From CAZPXZ01 sp965221505 (lineage in GTDB: Bacteria > Pseudomonadota > Alphaproteobacteria > Rhodobacterales > CAZPXZ01), in the NCBI GenBank assembly GCA_965221505.1, contig CBDCSI010000001.1, positions 1,364,001-1,428,000 on the forward strand: a DNA stretch of 64,000 nt, in the 5' to 3' direction. Below the pieces are notes generated by a model that saw nothing but the letters and a program-made list of their open reading frames with translations, did no database searches and was not told where the DNA came from. Position numbers and translations under genes: made by a program. Shown here one piece after another: positions 41,307 to 50,805 of the stretch (positions are counted from its first letter, which is position 1; each line of letters opens with the position of its first letter).

Positions 41307-43391
41307 TCACTCGGTCGCCTTGCGGACCAGTTCGACGTCGCCGCCCTCGATCCGTCGCGCGACGAAGCGCGACGACACCACGATCGAGGTCTCCTCCTCG
41401 ACCAGGATCGCCGGACCCGCGACCGTCTCGCCCGCCTTCAGGTCGGCGCGGGGGACGACGGCGCATTCGACCTCCCGCTGGTCGGCGGAATCGAAGGCGA
41501 CCCTGCGCCCTCGCGGCGATTCGCCCGCCGTCCGAACCGTTCCGGGCAAGTCCGGGTAGGCGGGGCCGGACACTTCGACGCTCCAGGAGACGACCTCGCC
41601 CGGAGCGATGCCGCCGACGTTCCGGCCGAAAGCCTTGCGGTATTCCCGGTCGAAGAGCCGCTGCAGCGTCTCGGGCGCAGAGTCGTCCAGCGGCTCCGCA
41701 GGGACGCTCACCGCGATCTCGTGTCCCTGGCCGCGGTAGCGCATGTGGGCCGTGCGGCGGACGGTCAGCGGATCGCCGGGCGCCGTGCCGGAGGCGACGT
41801 ACCGGCGCGCCTCGTTCTCCATGTCGCCGCAGATGCGGTTGGTGCGCTCGACGTCGAACCGGTCCAGCGGCTCGTACACCGTCCGCACCAGTTCGTAGGA
41901 GATCGGCGCCCGAAGAAAGCCGACCGCCGAGCCGACGCCGGCGTTGGACGGCACCACGATCCGGTCGATGCCGAGCTTGTCCGCCAGCTGGCAGGCGTGG
42001 AGCGGGGCGGCGCCGCCGAAGGCGACCAGCGCCCGGTCGTTCGCGTTCTTGCCGCTCTCGATCGCGTGAACCCGGGCCGAGCTCGCCATGGTCTCGCAGA
42101 CCATCTCCGTGACGCCGAACGCGGCGATCGCCTCCGGCACGGCGAGCGGACCGGACACGGAGTCGGCCGCCGCCGCAGATGCGGCCGGACGGTCGAGCCG
42201 GAACGCGCCTCCGGCGAAGGCATCCGGATCGAGGCGGCCGAGCAGGAGGTTGGCGTCCGTCACCGTGAACGCCTCGCTGCCGCGTCCGTAGCAGGCCGGG
42301 CCGGGGTCGGCGCCGGCGCTGTCCGGGCCGACGGTGAGCCGCATCGTCTCGTCGACCCGCGCGATCGATCCGCCCCCGGCCCCGATTTCGACCATGTCGA
42401 TCACCGGCACCCGGATCGGGAGGCCGCTGTCCTTCCGGAAGCGGTACACGCGCGCGACCTCGAACCGGCGGCTGGTCTGCGCTTCTCCGCCGTCGAGGAG
42501 GCAGATCTTGGCCGTCGTTCCGCCCATGTCGAAGGAGATCGCGCGCTCGATCCGATGCTTGCGGGCGATGCCGCCGGCGAAGATCGCGCCGCCGGCCGGA
42601 CCGGACTCCACCAGACGGACCGGAAACCGCAGCGCGGTCGCGACGGAGGTCAGGCCGCCGCTGGACAGCATCAGCCGAAGCGGGCAGTCGAATCCCCGAC
42701 TCTTCAGGTCGCGCTCGAACTCGGCCAGGTAGCGGGACATCAGGGGCTGGACGTACGCGTTGGCGCATGCGGTCGAGAAGCGCTCGTATTCGCGGAACTC
42801 TGGCGAGACCTCGGCCGAGAGCGATACGGGCCAGTCGGGCCGCCGGTCCGCGAAGAAGTCCCGGACCGTCCGCTCGTGGACCGGATTGGCGTAGGAGTTG
42901 ACGAAGGCGACGGCGAGGGCCTCGGTGCCGGCGGCGTCGAGCTTCGGCAGGAGCGCTTCGAGTTCCTCCTCCTCGAGCGCGACGAGGGTCTCGCCGGCAT
43001 GGTTCAGACGCTCGCGCACGGCGAAGCGCCGGCGCCTCGGGACCAGCGGCGCAGGCTTGAGAATGTTGATGTCGTATTGCTCGGGCCGGCCCTCGGTGCC
43101 GATCTCGATCGTGTCGCGGAATCCGGCCGTGGCGATCATGGAGACGACCGCGCCCTTGCGCTCGATGATCGCGTTGGTGGCGAGCGTGGTGCCGTGAACG
43201 ACGACCGAAACGTCGGCGGGCCGGGCGCCGGATTCCCGCAGGACCCGGTCGATTCCCTCGAGACAGGCGTCCGCCGGGCGGGCGGTGCTGGTCAGGACCT
43301 TGCCCGAATGGCGCCGTCCTCCGATCTCCAGCACGACGTCGGTGAAGGTGCCGCCGATGTCCACGCCGATGCGGCCCGATTCATGCGGCAT
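41307..43391 (-). CDS. hyuA: Hydantoinase/oxoprolinase subunit A
   Basis: ATP-binding subunit paired with HyuB. 694 aa from ATG 43391 with GGAGG 7 bp upstream; a longer start at 43469 is not supported. It opens with the ASKHA-type phosphate motif GVDIGGTFTDVVLE (8-21), then VVHGTTLATNAIIERKGA, SFDMGGTTAKICLLDGG and EIGAGGGSIARVDE, all diagnostic of HyuA. The TRAP transporter genes immediately upstream suggest that the substrate of the pair is a small anion or amide taken up by that transporter. Confidence 0.94.
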   Translation of the reverse strand: MPHESGRIGVDIGGTFTDVVLEIGGRRHSGKVLTSTARPADACLEGIDRVLRESGARPADVSVVVHGTTLATNAIIERKGAVVSMIATAGFRDTIEIGTEGRPEQYDINILKPAPLVPRRRRFAVRERLNHAGETLVALEEEELEALLPKLDAAGTEALAVAFVNSYANPVHERTVRDFFADRRPDWPVSLSAEVSPEFREYERFSTACANAYVQPLMSRYLAEFERDLKSRGFDCPLRLMLSSGGLTSVATALRFPVRLVESGPAGGAIFAGGIARKHRIERAISFDMGGTTAKICLLDGGEAQTSRRFEVARVYRFRKDSGLPIRVPVIDMVEIGAGGGSIARVDETMRLTVGPDSAGADPGPACYGRGSEAFTVTDANLLLGRLDPDAFAGGAFRLDRPAASAAAADSVSGPLAVPEAIAAFGVTEMVCETMASSARVHAIESGKNANDRALVAFGGAAPLHACQLADKLGIDRIVVPSNAGVGSAVGFLRAPISYELVRTVYEPLDRFDVERTNRICGDMENEARRYVASGTAPGDPLTVRRTAHMRYRGQGHEIAVSVPAEPLDDSAPETLQRLFDREYRKAFGRNVGGIAPGEVVSWSVEVSGPAYPDLPGTVRTAGESPRGRRVAFDSADQREVECAVVPRADLKAGETVAGPAILVEEETSIVVSSRFVARRIEGGDVELVRKATE

Positions 43392-43704
43392 TTGCGAACC
43401 TCCGAGAGCGACCGGTCTCGTCTTCGCCGACGCGGCGCCGCGCGGGAAGGGGCCGAACGGGCCGCGCATGCGTTTGCCGGCGAACGCGGGACCGCGCCGT
43501 CAGGCGACCCGTCGCCGGTTCGCCTGCGATGCGGCGGCAGGCGGGAGTGCCGGAACGCCCGGACGTGCGCTCGGCCGACCCGGACGGGGCGAAGGCGTCG
43601 ACGAGGGTCGTGATCGGGCGATCCCGGTCCGAAGGGGTGCAGGCCTCGATCGGCTCGCGGGACGCGCGGAAGGAAGGCATGTCAGGACGGCACGGTTCGC
43701 GCCG
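43392..43704. other. 313-bp intergenic region between the TRAP large permease and hyuA
   Basis: No credible gene; a 99-codon minus-strand frame crosses it but is arginine/serine-rich noise. It includes the hyuA ribosome-binding site. The gap is large for an operon, so hyuAB may have a second promoter. I saw no strong hairpin. Confidence 0.45.
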
Positions 43705-45012
43705 TCACTTGTCCAGCGTGGACGGCAGCCAGGTCGCGATCTCGGGAAACAGGGTGATCAGGACGATGCCGACGAGGAGCAACAGGAAGAACGGCAGGGT
43801 GGCCCCCGCGATCCGGAAGATGTTCTGGCCGGTCAGCCCCTGGATCACGAACAGGTTGAACCCGAGCGGCGGGGTAATTTGCGCGGTCTCGACCACCATG
43901 ATGATGAATATTCCGAACCACAGCAGGTCGAAGCCGGCATGGGAGACCAGGGGAATGACGACCGTGGCCGTCAGGACGATCATCGAGATTCCCTCGATGA
44001 AGCAGCCGAGCAGCACGTATAGCACGCAGAGGGCGGCCATCAGCGCGTACGGATGGAGGTTCATGTCCGCCACCCAGCTGGCCAGCGCCGCCGGAATCCC
44101 CGCATAGGCGAGGCCGGTGGTCAGGAACGCGGCGCCCGAGAGGATCAGGAAGATCATGCAGGAGAGCCGGGTCGCGGCGAGCAGGCTGGCGAGAAAGGTC
44201 TCCCAGGTGAGCGACCGCGTCGCCGCCGACAGGACCAGCGCGCCGATCACGCCGCCGGCCGCGGCCTCCGTCGCGGTCGCGATGCCGGTGTAGATCGAAC
44301 CGATCACGGCGCCGATCAGGGCGGCCACGGGGATCAGGCCCTTCGAGAGCCGGATCCGTTCGACGAAGGAGAAGCGGTCCCCGACATGCGGCGCGACGTC
44401 GCGGCGAATCAGCGCGGAAACCGCGATGTAGCCCATGAACAGCGCCATCACCATCAGCCCGGGAAGAACGCCCGCCATGAAGAGCCGCACGATGGACACG
44501 TCGGCCGACACGCCGTAGACGATCATGATGATCGACGGGGGGATGAGGAGACCGAGGGTGCCGGAGCCGGCCAGGCTCCCGACGGCGAGGCGTTCGTCGT
44601 ATCCGCGGGCGCGCAATTCCGGCAGCGACATGCGGCCGATGGTGGCTGCGGTCGCTGCGGAGGAGCCGCAGACCGCGGCGAATATGCCGCATCCGGCCAC
44701 GTTGACGTGCAGGAGCCGCCCGGGCATCCAGCCCAGCCACGGCGCCAGGCCGCGGAACAGGATTTCGGAGAGCCGCGCCCGAAACAGGATCTCCCCCATC
44801 CAGATGAACAGCGGAAGCGCCGCCAGGGTCCAGGACGCGTTGGTCTGCCAGATGGAAGTCGCCATCGACTTTTCCACCGGCACGCTGCTGAAGAACGCGA
44901 GGCTGACGAATCCGACCCCGAGCAACGAGAGCGCGATCCACAGTCCCGAACCCAGAAAGAGGAACATGACCAGCAGCAGGGTCAGTGCGATCTGGGCGGT
45001 CTCCGGAGTCAT
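43705..45012 (-). CDS. TRAP transporter large permease (DctM type)
   Basis: Twelve-helix membrane subunit of a sodium-driven TRAP importer, which works with the small permease and periplasmic binding protein. 435 aa, typical of DctM. GTLGLLIPPSIIMIVYG (about 170-186), LAGVLPGLMVMALFM and LGCFIEGISMIVLTATV are the family's characteristic segments. It begins 111 bp after the small permease. Confidence 0.95.
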   Translation of the reverse strand: MTPETAQIALTLLLVMFLFLGSGLWIALSLLGVGFVSLAFFSSVPVEKSMATSIWQTNASWTLAALPLFIWMGEILFRARLSEILFRGLAPWLGWMPGRLLHVNVAGCGIFAAVCGSSAATAATIGRMSLPELRARGYDERLAVGSLAGSGTLGLLIPPSIIMIVYGVSADVSIVRLFMAGVLPGLMVMALFMGYIAVSALIRRDVAPHVGDRFSFVERIRLSKGLIPVAALIGAVIGSIYTGIATATEAAAGGVIGALVLSAATRSLTWETFLASLLAATRLSCMIFLILSGAAFLTTGLAYAGIPAALASWVADMNLHPYALMAALCVLYVLLGCFIEGISMIVLTATVVIPLVSHAGFDLLWFGIFIIMVVETAQITPPLGFNLFVIQGLTGQNIFRIAGATLPFFLLLLVGIVLITLFPEIATWLPSTLDK

Positions 45013-45123
45013 GGAGGGCTCGGATCCGTCGAGTCAGGCAGAGCGGGGGCCGCGGACGAATTGTCGCGATCCGGCGCTCGGGCGACGGGCGGGAGCCAAC
45101 GTGAGTCGACCGTCGGCGGGCAT

Positions 45124-45699
45124 TCAGTTGGCTCCCGGCGAGGCCGGGTCGGCGTCCGACGCCGCCTCCGCCGCCCGCTGATAGGAGGGCTCGCGTCCCG
45201 CGAGCGACGCCGCGAGGTCGTCGAGCAGCGCGATCAGGAAGATCAGGGTGCCGATGCCGATGGAGATCTGCGGGATCCACAGGGGAATGACGATCAGTCC
45301 GTTCGAGTGGTCGTCGAAACGGAACGAGTCCCACGCCATGTCGAATCCGGAATAGCACAGGAACCCGACCAGAAAGAGGGCCAGCGCCAGCACGATCCGC
45401 TCCAGAATCCGCCTGCGGGCGCCGGTCAGGCGCTCGATCACCAGGGTCACCCGAATCTGGCCGTTCGTGCGGTAGGTGTAGGCGAGGGGCAGGAACGCCG
45501 CCGCGACGACGCTCCACGCGGTGAGATCGTCCGCGCCCTTCACCTGCTGGCCGAACTCGCGCCCGATCACCTGGGAGGCGATCAGGAGTCCGATCCCGAG
45601 AACGAAGGCGGCCCCGGCGTAGGCGCTGAACGCATAGAGAGCGTCCAGCGCCGCGCGGAGCGCGCGTGCAGGAGCCGCCTTCGGCGATCGGGCCGGCAT
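45124..45699 (-). CDS. TRAP transporter small permease (DctQ type)
   Basis: 191 aa, four predicted helices (about 22-42, 60-80, 100-122, 142-165). The VIGREFGQQVKGADDLTAWSVVAAAFLPLAYTYR segment is typical of DctQ. It starts 12 bp after the binding-protein gene in the same operon. The C-terminal tail is long and hydrophilic. Confidence 0.92.
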   Translation of the reverse strand: MPARSPKAAPARALRAALDALYAFSAYAGAAFVLGIGLLIASQVIGREFGQQVKGADDLTAWSVVAAAFLPLAYTYRTNGQIRVTLVIERLTGARRRILERIVLALALFLVGFLCYSGFDMAWDSFRFDDHSNGLIVIPLWIPQISIGIGTLIFLIALLDDLAASLAGREPSYQRAAEAASDADPASPGAN

Positions 45700-45711
45700 G
45701 GGCCGGGGCGT

Positions 45712-46686
45712 CTACAGGGCGTTATACCGATCGATAAAGGCCTGCCCGCGTTCGCCGGCCTTGGCGAGCCATTCGTCGACCATTTGCGCGCCGATGGCTT
45801 TCAGCTGCTCCAGCAGCTCGTCGCCCGGAGGCGCGACCGTCATGCCGTTGGCGACGAGATTCGCCGTCAACCCGGCCTGCAGGCTGTTGCTCATGATCCA
45901 GCCGCGCGCCTCGGCCTTGGCCGCGGCCCGCAGCACGGCGGCCTGCACTTCCGGCGAGAGGGCGTCGAACGCCTCGCGGTTCACGAGCGTCATGTTCTTG
46001 TTGTTCATCGCGTTGACGTCGTAGTAATGGCTGGCGAAATCCCAGGCCTTGGTGTCGTTGCCGGTCGCGGCGGAAGTGATCATCGCGCTGACGACCCCGG
46101 TGGCGAACGCCTGCGGCACTTCGGCCGACTGCACGGTGGTCGGGACGGCGCCCATCAGCTCGGCGAAGCGCGCGGTCAGGGCGTTGTAGGCGCGGAAATT
46201 GACGCCTTCGAAGTCGCTCGTGCTCATGATTGGCTTCTGCGCGTAGAGACCCTGCCCGGGCCAGGGCACCGCGAAGAGCGGCATCAGCCCCTGCTCCTCC
46301 AGCCTCGCCTCGATAAAGGGCAGCGTCAGCTCGTACACCTGCCAGGCGGTCATCTGGCCGCGGGAGAGGAACGGGATGCCGTCGACCTCGAAGAACGGGT
46401 CCTCGGACCCGTAGGCCGAGAGCAGGATCTCGCCGGCCTGGACCTGGCCGGTCTGGATGCCGCGCTTGATCTCCGGCATCTTCAGGAGCGACGCGTTGCT
46501 GTGCAGCGTGATCCGCAGCTCGCCGCCGGTCATTTCCTCCACGTCCCGGGCGAACATGGCGATGTTCCGGGTGTGGAAGTTCTCGTCCTTGTAGGCGGTG
46601 GCGAGATTCCAGGTGGTCTCCGCCACGGCGTGCTCGGCGGCCATCGCCAGAATCGCGACGGCGGCCGTGCTCCAGAGTTTGCGCAT
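45712..46686 (-). CDS. TRAP transporter substrate-binding protein (DctP type)
   Basis: Periplasmic binding protein. 324 aa; start ATG 46686, with GGAGGAG about 4-5 bp upstream, and a signal peptide (1-22, KLWSTAAVAILAMAAEHAVA). It has the features FARDVEEMTGGELRITLH, FRAYNALTARFAELMGAVP and AFATGVVSAMITSAATG, with the conserved Arg in FRAYN that binds a ligand carboxylate in most DctP proteins. The C4-dicarboxylate name is not implied; the ligand is inferred to be the hyuAB substrate or a related carboxylate. Confidence 0.93.
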   Translation of the reverse strand: MRKLWSTAAVAILAMAAEHAVAETTWNLATAYKDENFHTRNIAMFARDVEEMTGGELRITLHSNASLLKMPEIKRGIQTGQVQAGEILLSAYGSEDPFFEVDGIPFLSRGQMTAWQVYELTLPFIEARLEEQGLMPLFAVPWPGQGLYAQKPIMSTSDFEGVNFRAYNALTARFAELMGAVPTTVQSAEVPQAFATGVVSAMITSAATGNDTKAWDFASHYYDVNAMNNKNMTLVNREAFDALSPEVQAAVLRAAAKAEARGWIMSNSLQAGLTANLVANGMTVAPPGDELLEQLKAIGAQMVDEWLAKAGERGQAFIDRYNAL

Positions 46687-46994
46687 AGTCTCCTCCTGAT
46701 TGACTCGTCTGCGGGCGGCGCTCGTCGCGCCGTCCGCGGGAATGCGTCGACCCGGCGCCGGCACGGACGACGTGCCGTCAAGGCGACGGGACGGGGGCGC
46801 TCGCAGGGGGCCGACGGTCGGCGAACGGGCGCTCGCGCCCTTCGCTCGGCGAAACCGAAACGCCTCCGGCCTTCTCCGCGTGCGCGCACCAGTATATCGG
46901 CGCGAACCGTCGGATGCGCAGAAGGGGTGCGAAGACGACGGACGCCCGCTACCGTCCCACGCTTCGCTCGCCGGCGACGGGCGATCCGGGCGGC
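46687..46994. other. 308-bp region upstream of the TRAP operon
   Basis: No gene. On the minus strand TATACT (46896-46891) is a fair -10 box with a poor -35 18 bp further upstream, giving a leader of about 200 nt. That leader contains a hairpin (46821-46845; GCGAA-C-GGGCG paired with CGCCC-TTCGC, CTCG loop). It also holds the GGAGGAG of dctP. Confidence 0.4.
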
Positions 46995-47444
46995 CTAATT
47001 CAGGTCCCCGAGCGGTCGGGCTTCCACCTTGTCGACCGGGTGGCTCGCGACGGTGCCCGCTTCGGGAGCCGTGCCCCATGCCCCACCTTCCGGCAGGATG
47101 AGGAATTCGCCGACGAACAGCGAATAGGGCGCGACCAGTCCGTTCAGCCGCTCGATGTCTCCCGCTTCCATGCCGTAGAGCCCGGCGATCGCGTCCATGC
47201 TGTCGCCGGACTCGACCCGGTGCAGCCGTTCGCGGCCGCGAACCGGGCGGGCCGGTCCGCCGTAGGAAGGGTCCGGCCGGGCGGCGGCGACCGTTTCGGA
47301 ACGGGGCGCCGCGCCCGTCTCGGCGGTGCGCTCGCAGGCGGCAAGGGCGGCGAGGGCGAGAACGGGCAGGAGCGGTAGGAACGCGTTGCGCAGGCGCCGC
47401 CGGTCGGGCTCCGGCGCGGCCGGCGCGCCGGAGGGGTCAGACAT
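46995..47444 (-). CDS. LysM-domain lipoprotein (NlpD-like)
   Basis: 149 aa. A lipobox LAAC puts the lipidated Cys at 37, after the hydrophobic NAFLPLLPVLALAALA. A LysM domain follows at about 73-117 (LHRVESGDSMDAIAGLYG, then LNGLVAPYSLFVGEFLILP), which binds peptidoglycan. No peptidase M23 domain is seen, so it is a short LysM anchor and not the full NlpD amidase activator. It overlaps the surE end by 8 bp, consistent with the serS-surE-nlpD type run. The N-terminus before the helix is long (about 20 residues). Confidence 0.85.
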   Translation of the reverse strand: MSDPSGAPAAPEPDRRRLRNAFLPLLPVLALAALAACERTAETGAAPRSETVAAARPDPSYGGPARPVRGRERLHRVESGDSMDAIAGLYGMEAGDIERLNGLVAPYSLFVGEFLILPEGGAWGTAPEAGTVASHPVDKVEARPLGDLN

Positions 47445-48234
47445 GGGCGCGAATCGCCTGTTCGAGTTCGTCCGACAAGAGCGCGCGGGCGGTCAGGTCG
47501 TCATGGATCGGAGTGACCGTGATCCATCCTTCCCGGCACAGGGTCCGGTCCTCTTCCGGGGAGGCCGGCGACCGCGCCGGACGGTAGCGCAGGTCGAAGC
47601 GCCTCTCTCCGTCCGCTCCGTCGTCGAGTCGCCGGGCCGCGATGCCGGGGCCGACCCGGCGGGCGAGCCGGGCGAGCCGAATTCCCCGCTCCTCGCCCGG
47701 CAGCACCGGCGGAAAGTTGACGCTGACGCAGTCGGCGAGGCCGGAACGCATCGCCGCCGCCACGCCGCGCAGGACCCGGGCGCCGCAGCTGCGCGAGAGC
47801 CGCCAGGGGTTGGCCGGATCGGTCGGATCCAGGTCGCCGCCGTATCCCTGGCTCATCGCCACGCTCGGAACGCCCCGCTGCGCGCCTTCGAGGGCCGCGC
47901 CCACGGTGCCCGAGATCGCGGTGTCGTCGCCGAGGTTGTGCCCGTGGTTGACGCCGGACAGGATCAGGTCGACGGGGCGCGTCGCGGCGACCGCCTCGCA
48001 TCCGAGAATGACGCAATCCGCCGGCGTTCCGTCGACCGCGTAGCGCGCCGGCGCGACGCTGCGCATGCGCACCGCGGCGGTGTAGGTCAGCGCACGCCCG
48101 CTTCCGCTCCGGTCGCCGGAAGGCGCCACGACCAGGACTTCGCCGTCCGGCCCGGCGACCGCGCGGGCGAGCCGTTCGGCGACGACGAGCCCCGGCGCGT
48201 CGATCCCGTCGTCGTTGGTCACCAGGATTCGCAC
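47437..48234 (-). CDS. surE: 5'/3'-nucleotidase SurE
   Basis: Metal-dependent survival protein that dephosphorylates nucleotides. 265 aa. The metal site is ILVTNDDGIDAPGL (Asp8, Asp9), the third ligand is in the SGSGRALTYT loop and the fourth in SGVNHGHNLGDDTAISGTVGAA (Asn about 95). A GTG start sits directly behind the serS stop. It overlaps the LysM lipoprotein gene by 8 bp. Confidence 0.95.
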   Translation of the reverse strand: MRILVTNDDGIDAPGLVVAERLARAVAGPDGEVLVVAPSGDRSGSGRALTYTAAVRMRSVAPARYAVDGTPADCVILGCEAVAATRPVDLILSGVNHGHNLGDDTAISGTVGAALEGAQRGVPSVAMSQGYGGDLDPTDPANPWRLSRSCGARVLRGVAAAMRSGLADCVSVNFPPVLPGEERGIRLARLARRVGPGIAARRLDDGADGERRFDLRYRPARSPASPEEDRTLCREGWITVTPIHDDLTARALLSDELEQAIRAHV

Positions 48235-49536
48235 CTACGCCTCCCCGGCGAGGGAGCCGTCCGGCTCGATCCGGCGGGCGCCGAACATATACGGCGAGAG
48301 CGCCTCGGGCAGGTCCACGCCGCCGTCGGGCGCCTGGCCGTTCTCGAGCACCGCGATCATGGCCCTGCCGACGGCGACCCCGGACCCGTTGAGGGTATGC
48401 ACCGGCTCCGGCTGCGCGCCGGCCGCCGGCCGAAAACGCGCGTTCATTCGCCGCGCCTGAAAGTCGCCGCAGGTCGAGCAGGAGCTGATCTCGCGGTAGC
48501 GCCCCTGACCCGGCAGCCACGCCTCGACGTCGTAGGTGCGCCGGGCGGCGAATCCGAGATCGCCCGTCGCCAGCGCGACGGTCCGGAAGGGAACGGCCAG
48601 CGCCTCGAGCACGCGTTCCGCGCAGGCCGTCATGCGGTCCAGTTCGTCGTCGGACTCGTCGGGGCGTACGATCGACACCAGCTCCACCTTGTCGAATTGG
48701 TGCTGGCGCAGCATGCCGCGGGTGTCCTGGCCGGCCGCCCCGGCTTCGGCGCGAAAGCACGGCGTCCAGGCCGTCACGCGGATCGGGAGTTCCCCGGCCG
48801 GGAGAATGCGCTCCCGAACCAGGTTGGTGAGGGGGACCTCCGCGGTCGGCGACAGCCAGTGTCCGCTCTCGGTCCGGTACAGGTCTTCGGAGAACTTCGG
48901 CAACTGCCCGGTTCCCTCGAGCGCCTGCGGGAGGAGAAGGGAGGGCACCCACATCTCCTCGTAGCCGTGTTCCCGGGTGTGCAGGTCGATCATGAACCGG
49001 CCGAGCGCCTGGTGCAGGCGGGCGAGGGCGCCGCGCAGCGTGACGAACCGGGATCCGGACAGCGCCGCCGCCCGCTCGAAATCCATCAGTCCGAGCGATT
49101 CGCCGATCTCGAAATGTTCGCGCGGCGGCCGGTCGAATCGCGGTACGTCGCCGGCGCGCCGGATCTCGACGTTCGCGCTCTCGTCCTCGCCGTCCGGCAC
49201 GTCCGCATGCGGCGGGTTGGGGACGGCCAACAGCGCCTGCCTGAGTTCCCGCTCCGCCTCACGGACCGTCTCCTGCATCTCTTCCTGCGCCTCCCGGAGC
49301 TCCTGCGCTCGTCCCCGAAGTTCCTCGAACCGCTCCGCGTCGCCCTGCGCCCTGGCCTGCCCGGCGGACTTCGACAGGCGGTTCCGTTCCGCCTGCGACG
49401 ACTCGAACGCCTCGACTGCGCGGCGGCGCCGGCTGTCCGCGGCGAGCAACTCGGCGGCGGCGGGCGGTAGGCCGCGGCGCGCCAGCGCTGCGTCGAGCGC
49501 GTTCGGATCCGCCCGCACGGCGCGGATATCGATCAT
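48235..49536 (-). CDS. serS: Seryl-tRNA synthetase
   Basis: Class II synthetase that charges tRNA-Ser. 433 aa from ATG 49536 (MIDIRAVRADPNALDAAL is the usual start). The N-terminal antiparallel coiled coil (about 25-100) is followed by the catalytic domain with motif 2 FRAEAGAAGQDTRGMLRQHQFDKVELV and motif 3 LNGSGVAVGRAMIAVLENGQ, plus EISSCSTCGDFQARRMNARFR. GGAGAA lies about 7 bp upstream. Longer in-frame starts upstream give no serS-like sequence. First gene of the serS-surE-LysM group. Confidence 0.96.
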   Translation of the reverse strand: MIDIRAVRADPNALDAALARRGLPPAAAELLAADSRRRRAVEAFESSQAERNRLSKSAGQARAQGDAERFEELRGRAQELREAQEEMQETVREAERELRQALLAVPNPPHADVPDGEDESANVEIRRAGDVPRFDRPPREHFEIGESLGLMDFERAAALSGSRFVTLRGALARLHQALGRFMIDLHTREHGYEEMWVPSLLLPQALEGTGQLPKFSEDLYRTESGHWLSPTAEVPLTNLVRERILPAGELPIRVTAWTPCFRAEAGAAGQDTRGMLRQHQFDKVELVSIVRPDESDDELDRMTACAERVLEALAVPFRTVALATGDLGFAARRTYDVEAWLPGQGRYREISSCSTCGDFQARRMNARFRPAAGAQPEPVHTLNGSGVAVGRAMIAVLENGQAPDGGVDLPEALSPYMFGARRIEPDGSLAGEA

Positions 49537-49992
49537 TGTGTTCTCCGTCAGGGGGAAGGGCTGGTGCGCGAGAACCGCCGACGCATAATGGTGCGGATGT
49601 CGCGAGATGTCGAGCGAGGCCGGCGAAGCGCCCGTTCCGGAGCGGGCCGCGAGGCGCCGGAGCCTTGGGCCGCCCGCCGCGGGGACGGTCGTCTCCGGCG
49701 ACGCGCGGAAGCGTCGCCTTGCCGCCATGGACACGGGATTCGCGCTAGGGTGATGTCTGCGCGATTCGGTCCGTCGCTTGCGGGGTCGGCGAGGGGCTGC
49801 GGCTCGGGGCGCCAGGACGTTTCTCGGACGCGTGCCGCGCGGGGTCCGAGGGATCGGTGCGGCGGAACCGGGAGCCGATCGTGCGCGCCGCAAAACGCGA
49901 CTCGCATCGGCCGGCGGCGCGACAGACCGGGTCGCGGGACGCCGGGCGCGCCCCGGCGCGGCGGAACGGGGCGGACCGCGAAGGGGGTTGGA
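49537..49992. other. 456-bp divergent region between serS and rpiA
   Basis: No gene on either strand; very GC-rich. It must hold the promoters of serS and rpiA but no clear boxes were found. The rpiA frame stays open upstream to 49564; the extra N-terminal residues are not rpiA-like. Confidence 0.4.
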
Positions 49993-50796
49993 ATGCACGA
50001 AGGCAGACGGGCGGCCGCAAACGCGGCTTGCGGGCACGTACGCAGGCGTCTCGCGGACTACGGCGACGATCCGGGCGAGCCGCCGCTTCTGATCGGGCTG
50101 GGAAGCGGGCGAACGGCGGAACTCTTCGTGGAGGCGCTGGGCGAGCTTCCGGACGAGGAGCGGGACCGATTGCGATACATCCCGACCTCCGAATCGACGT
50201 GGCAGGCGGCCGAGTGCGCAGGACTGACGTTCAACGACGACGAGACGAGCATCCTGATCGATATCGCCGTCGACGGCGCGGACGAGATCGATCCCGATCT
50301 GGCGCTGATCAAGGGCGGCGGCGGCGCGCTCTTTCGGGAGAAGGTCGTGGCGAGCTACGCCGACGAGTTCGTGGTGATCGGGGACGAGAGCAAGCTGGTG
50401 CCGCAACTCGGCGCGTTCCCGCTGCCGATCGAGGTGTCGCCGTTCTCGTTCGTGCAGGTCGTTCCCGCCATCGTCGATACGCTGCAGGAACTCGGATACC
50501 GCCTGGACAGGTCCCGCGACGTTGCGCTTCGCTCGATCGCCGACGCAGGCCAACGCCCGTTCCTGACCGAGAACGGAAACTACATCATCGACGTACGGCT
50601 ACGGGAACTCGTCGACCTTCGCCGACTCGACACCATGCTGACCATCATTCCCGGCGTGATCGGGCACGGGCTGTTCCGGCGGCTGGCGGACTTTGCGCTG
50701 GTCGGATCCGAGGACGGCTCGGTCCGGCGCGTCGATCCCAGGGGGGCGAAGCGGGAGCGGACGCGCACGGTCGGGTGGCCGACGCGGAGAGAGTGA
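49993..50796 (+). CDS. rpiA: Ribose-5-phosphate isomerase A
   Basis: Interconverts ribose 5-phosphate and ribulose 5-phosphate. 267 aa, slightly longer than the usual 220-235. The phosphate-binding loop is IGLGSGRTAEL and the catalytic region VDGADEIDPDLALIKGGGGALFREK contains the active-site Asp and Glu. The C-terminal tail (about 25 residues, RVDPRGAKRERTRTVGWPTRRE) has no counterpart in the family. AAGGGGG is about 8 bp before the ATG. It is followed by gor after 9 bp. Confidence 0.95.
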   Translation: MHEGRRAAANAACGHVRRRLADYGDDPGEPPLLIGLGSGRTAELFVEALGELPDEERDRLRYIPTSESTWQAAECAGLTFNDDETSILIDIAVDGADEIDPDLALIKGGGGALFREKVVASYADEFVVIGDESKLVPQLGAFPLPIEVSPFSFVQVVPAIVDTLQELGYRLDRSRDVALRSIADAGQRPFLTENGNYIIDVRLRELVDLRRLDTMLTIIPGVIGHGLFRRLADFALVGSEDGSVRRVDPRGAKRERTRTVGWPTRRE

Positions 50797-50805
50797 AGCC
50801 CTGCG

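Noticed and set aside
39508..42768. 1,086-codon frame that extends hyuB upstream
   Set aside because: The first 490 codons overlap hyuA in another frame and are Arg/Gly-rich; HyuB homology begins only at the ATG 41292.
48235..50553. 772-codon frame that extends serS upstream
   Set aside because: The part before 49536 overlaps rpiA antisense and is not serS-like; the normal N-terminus MIDIRAVRAD begins at 49536.
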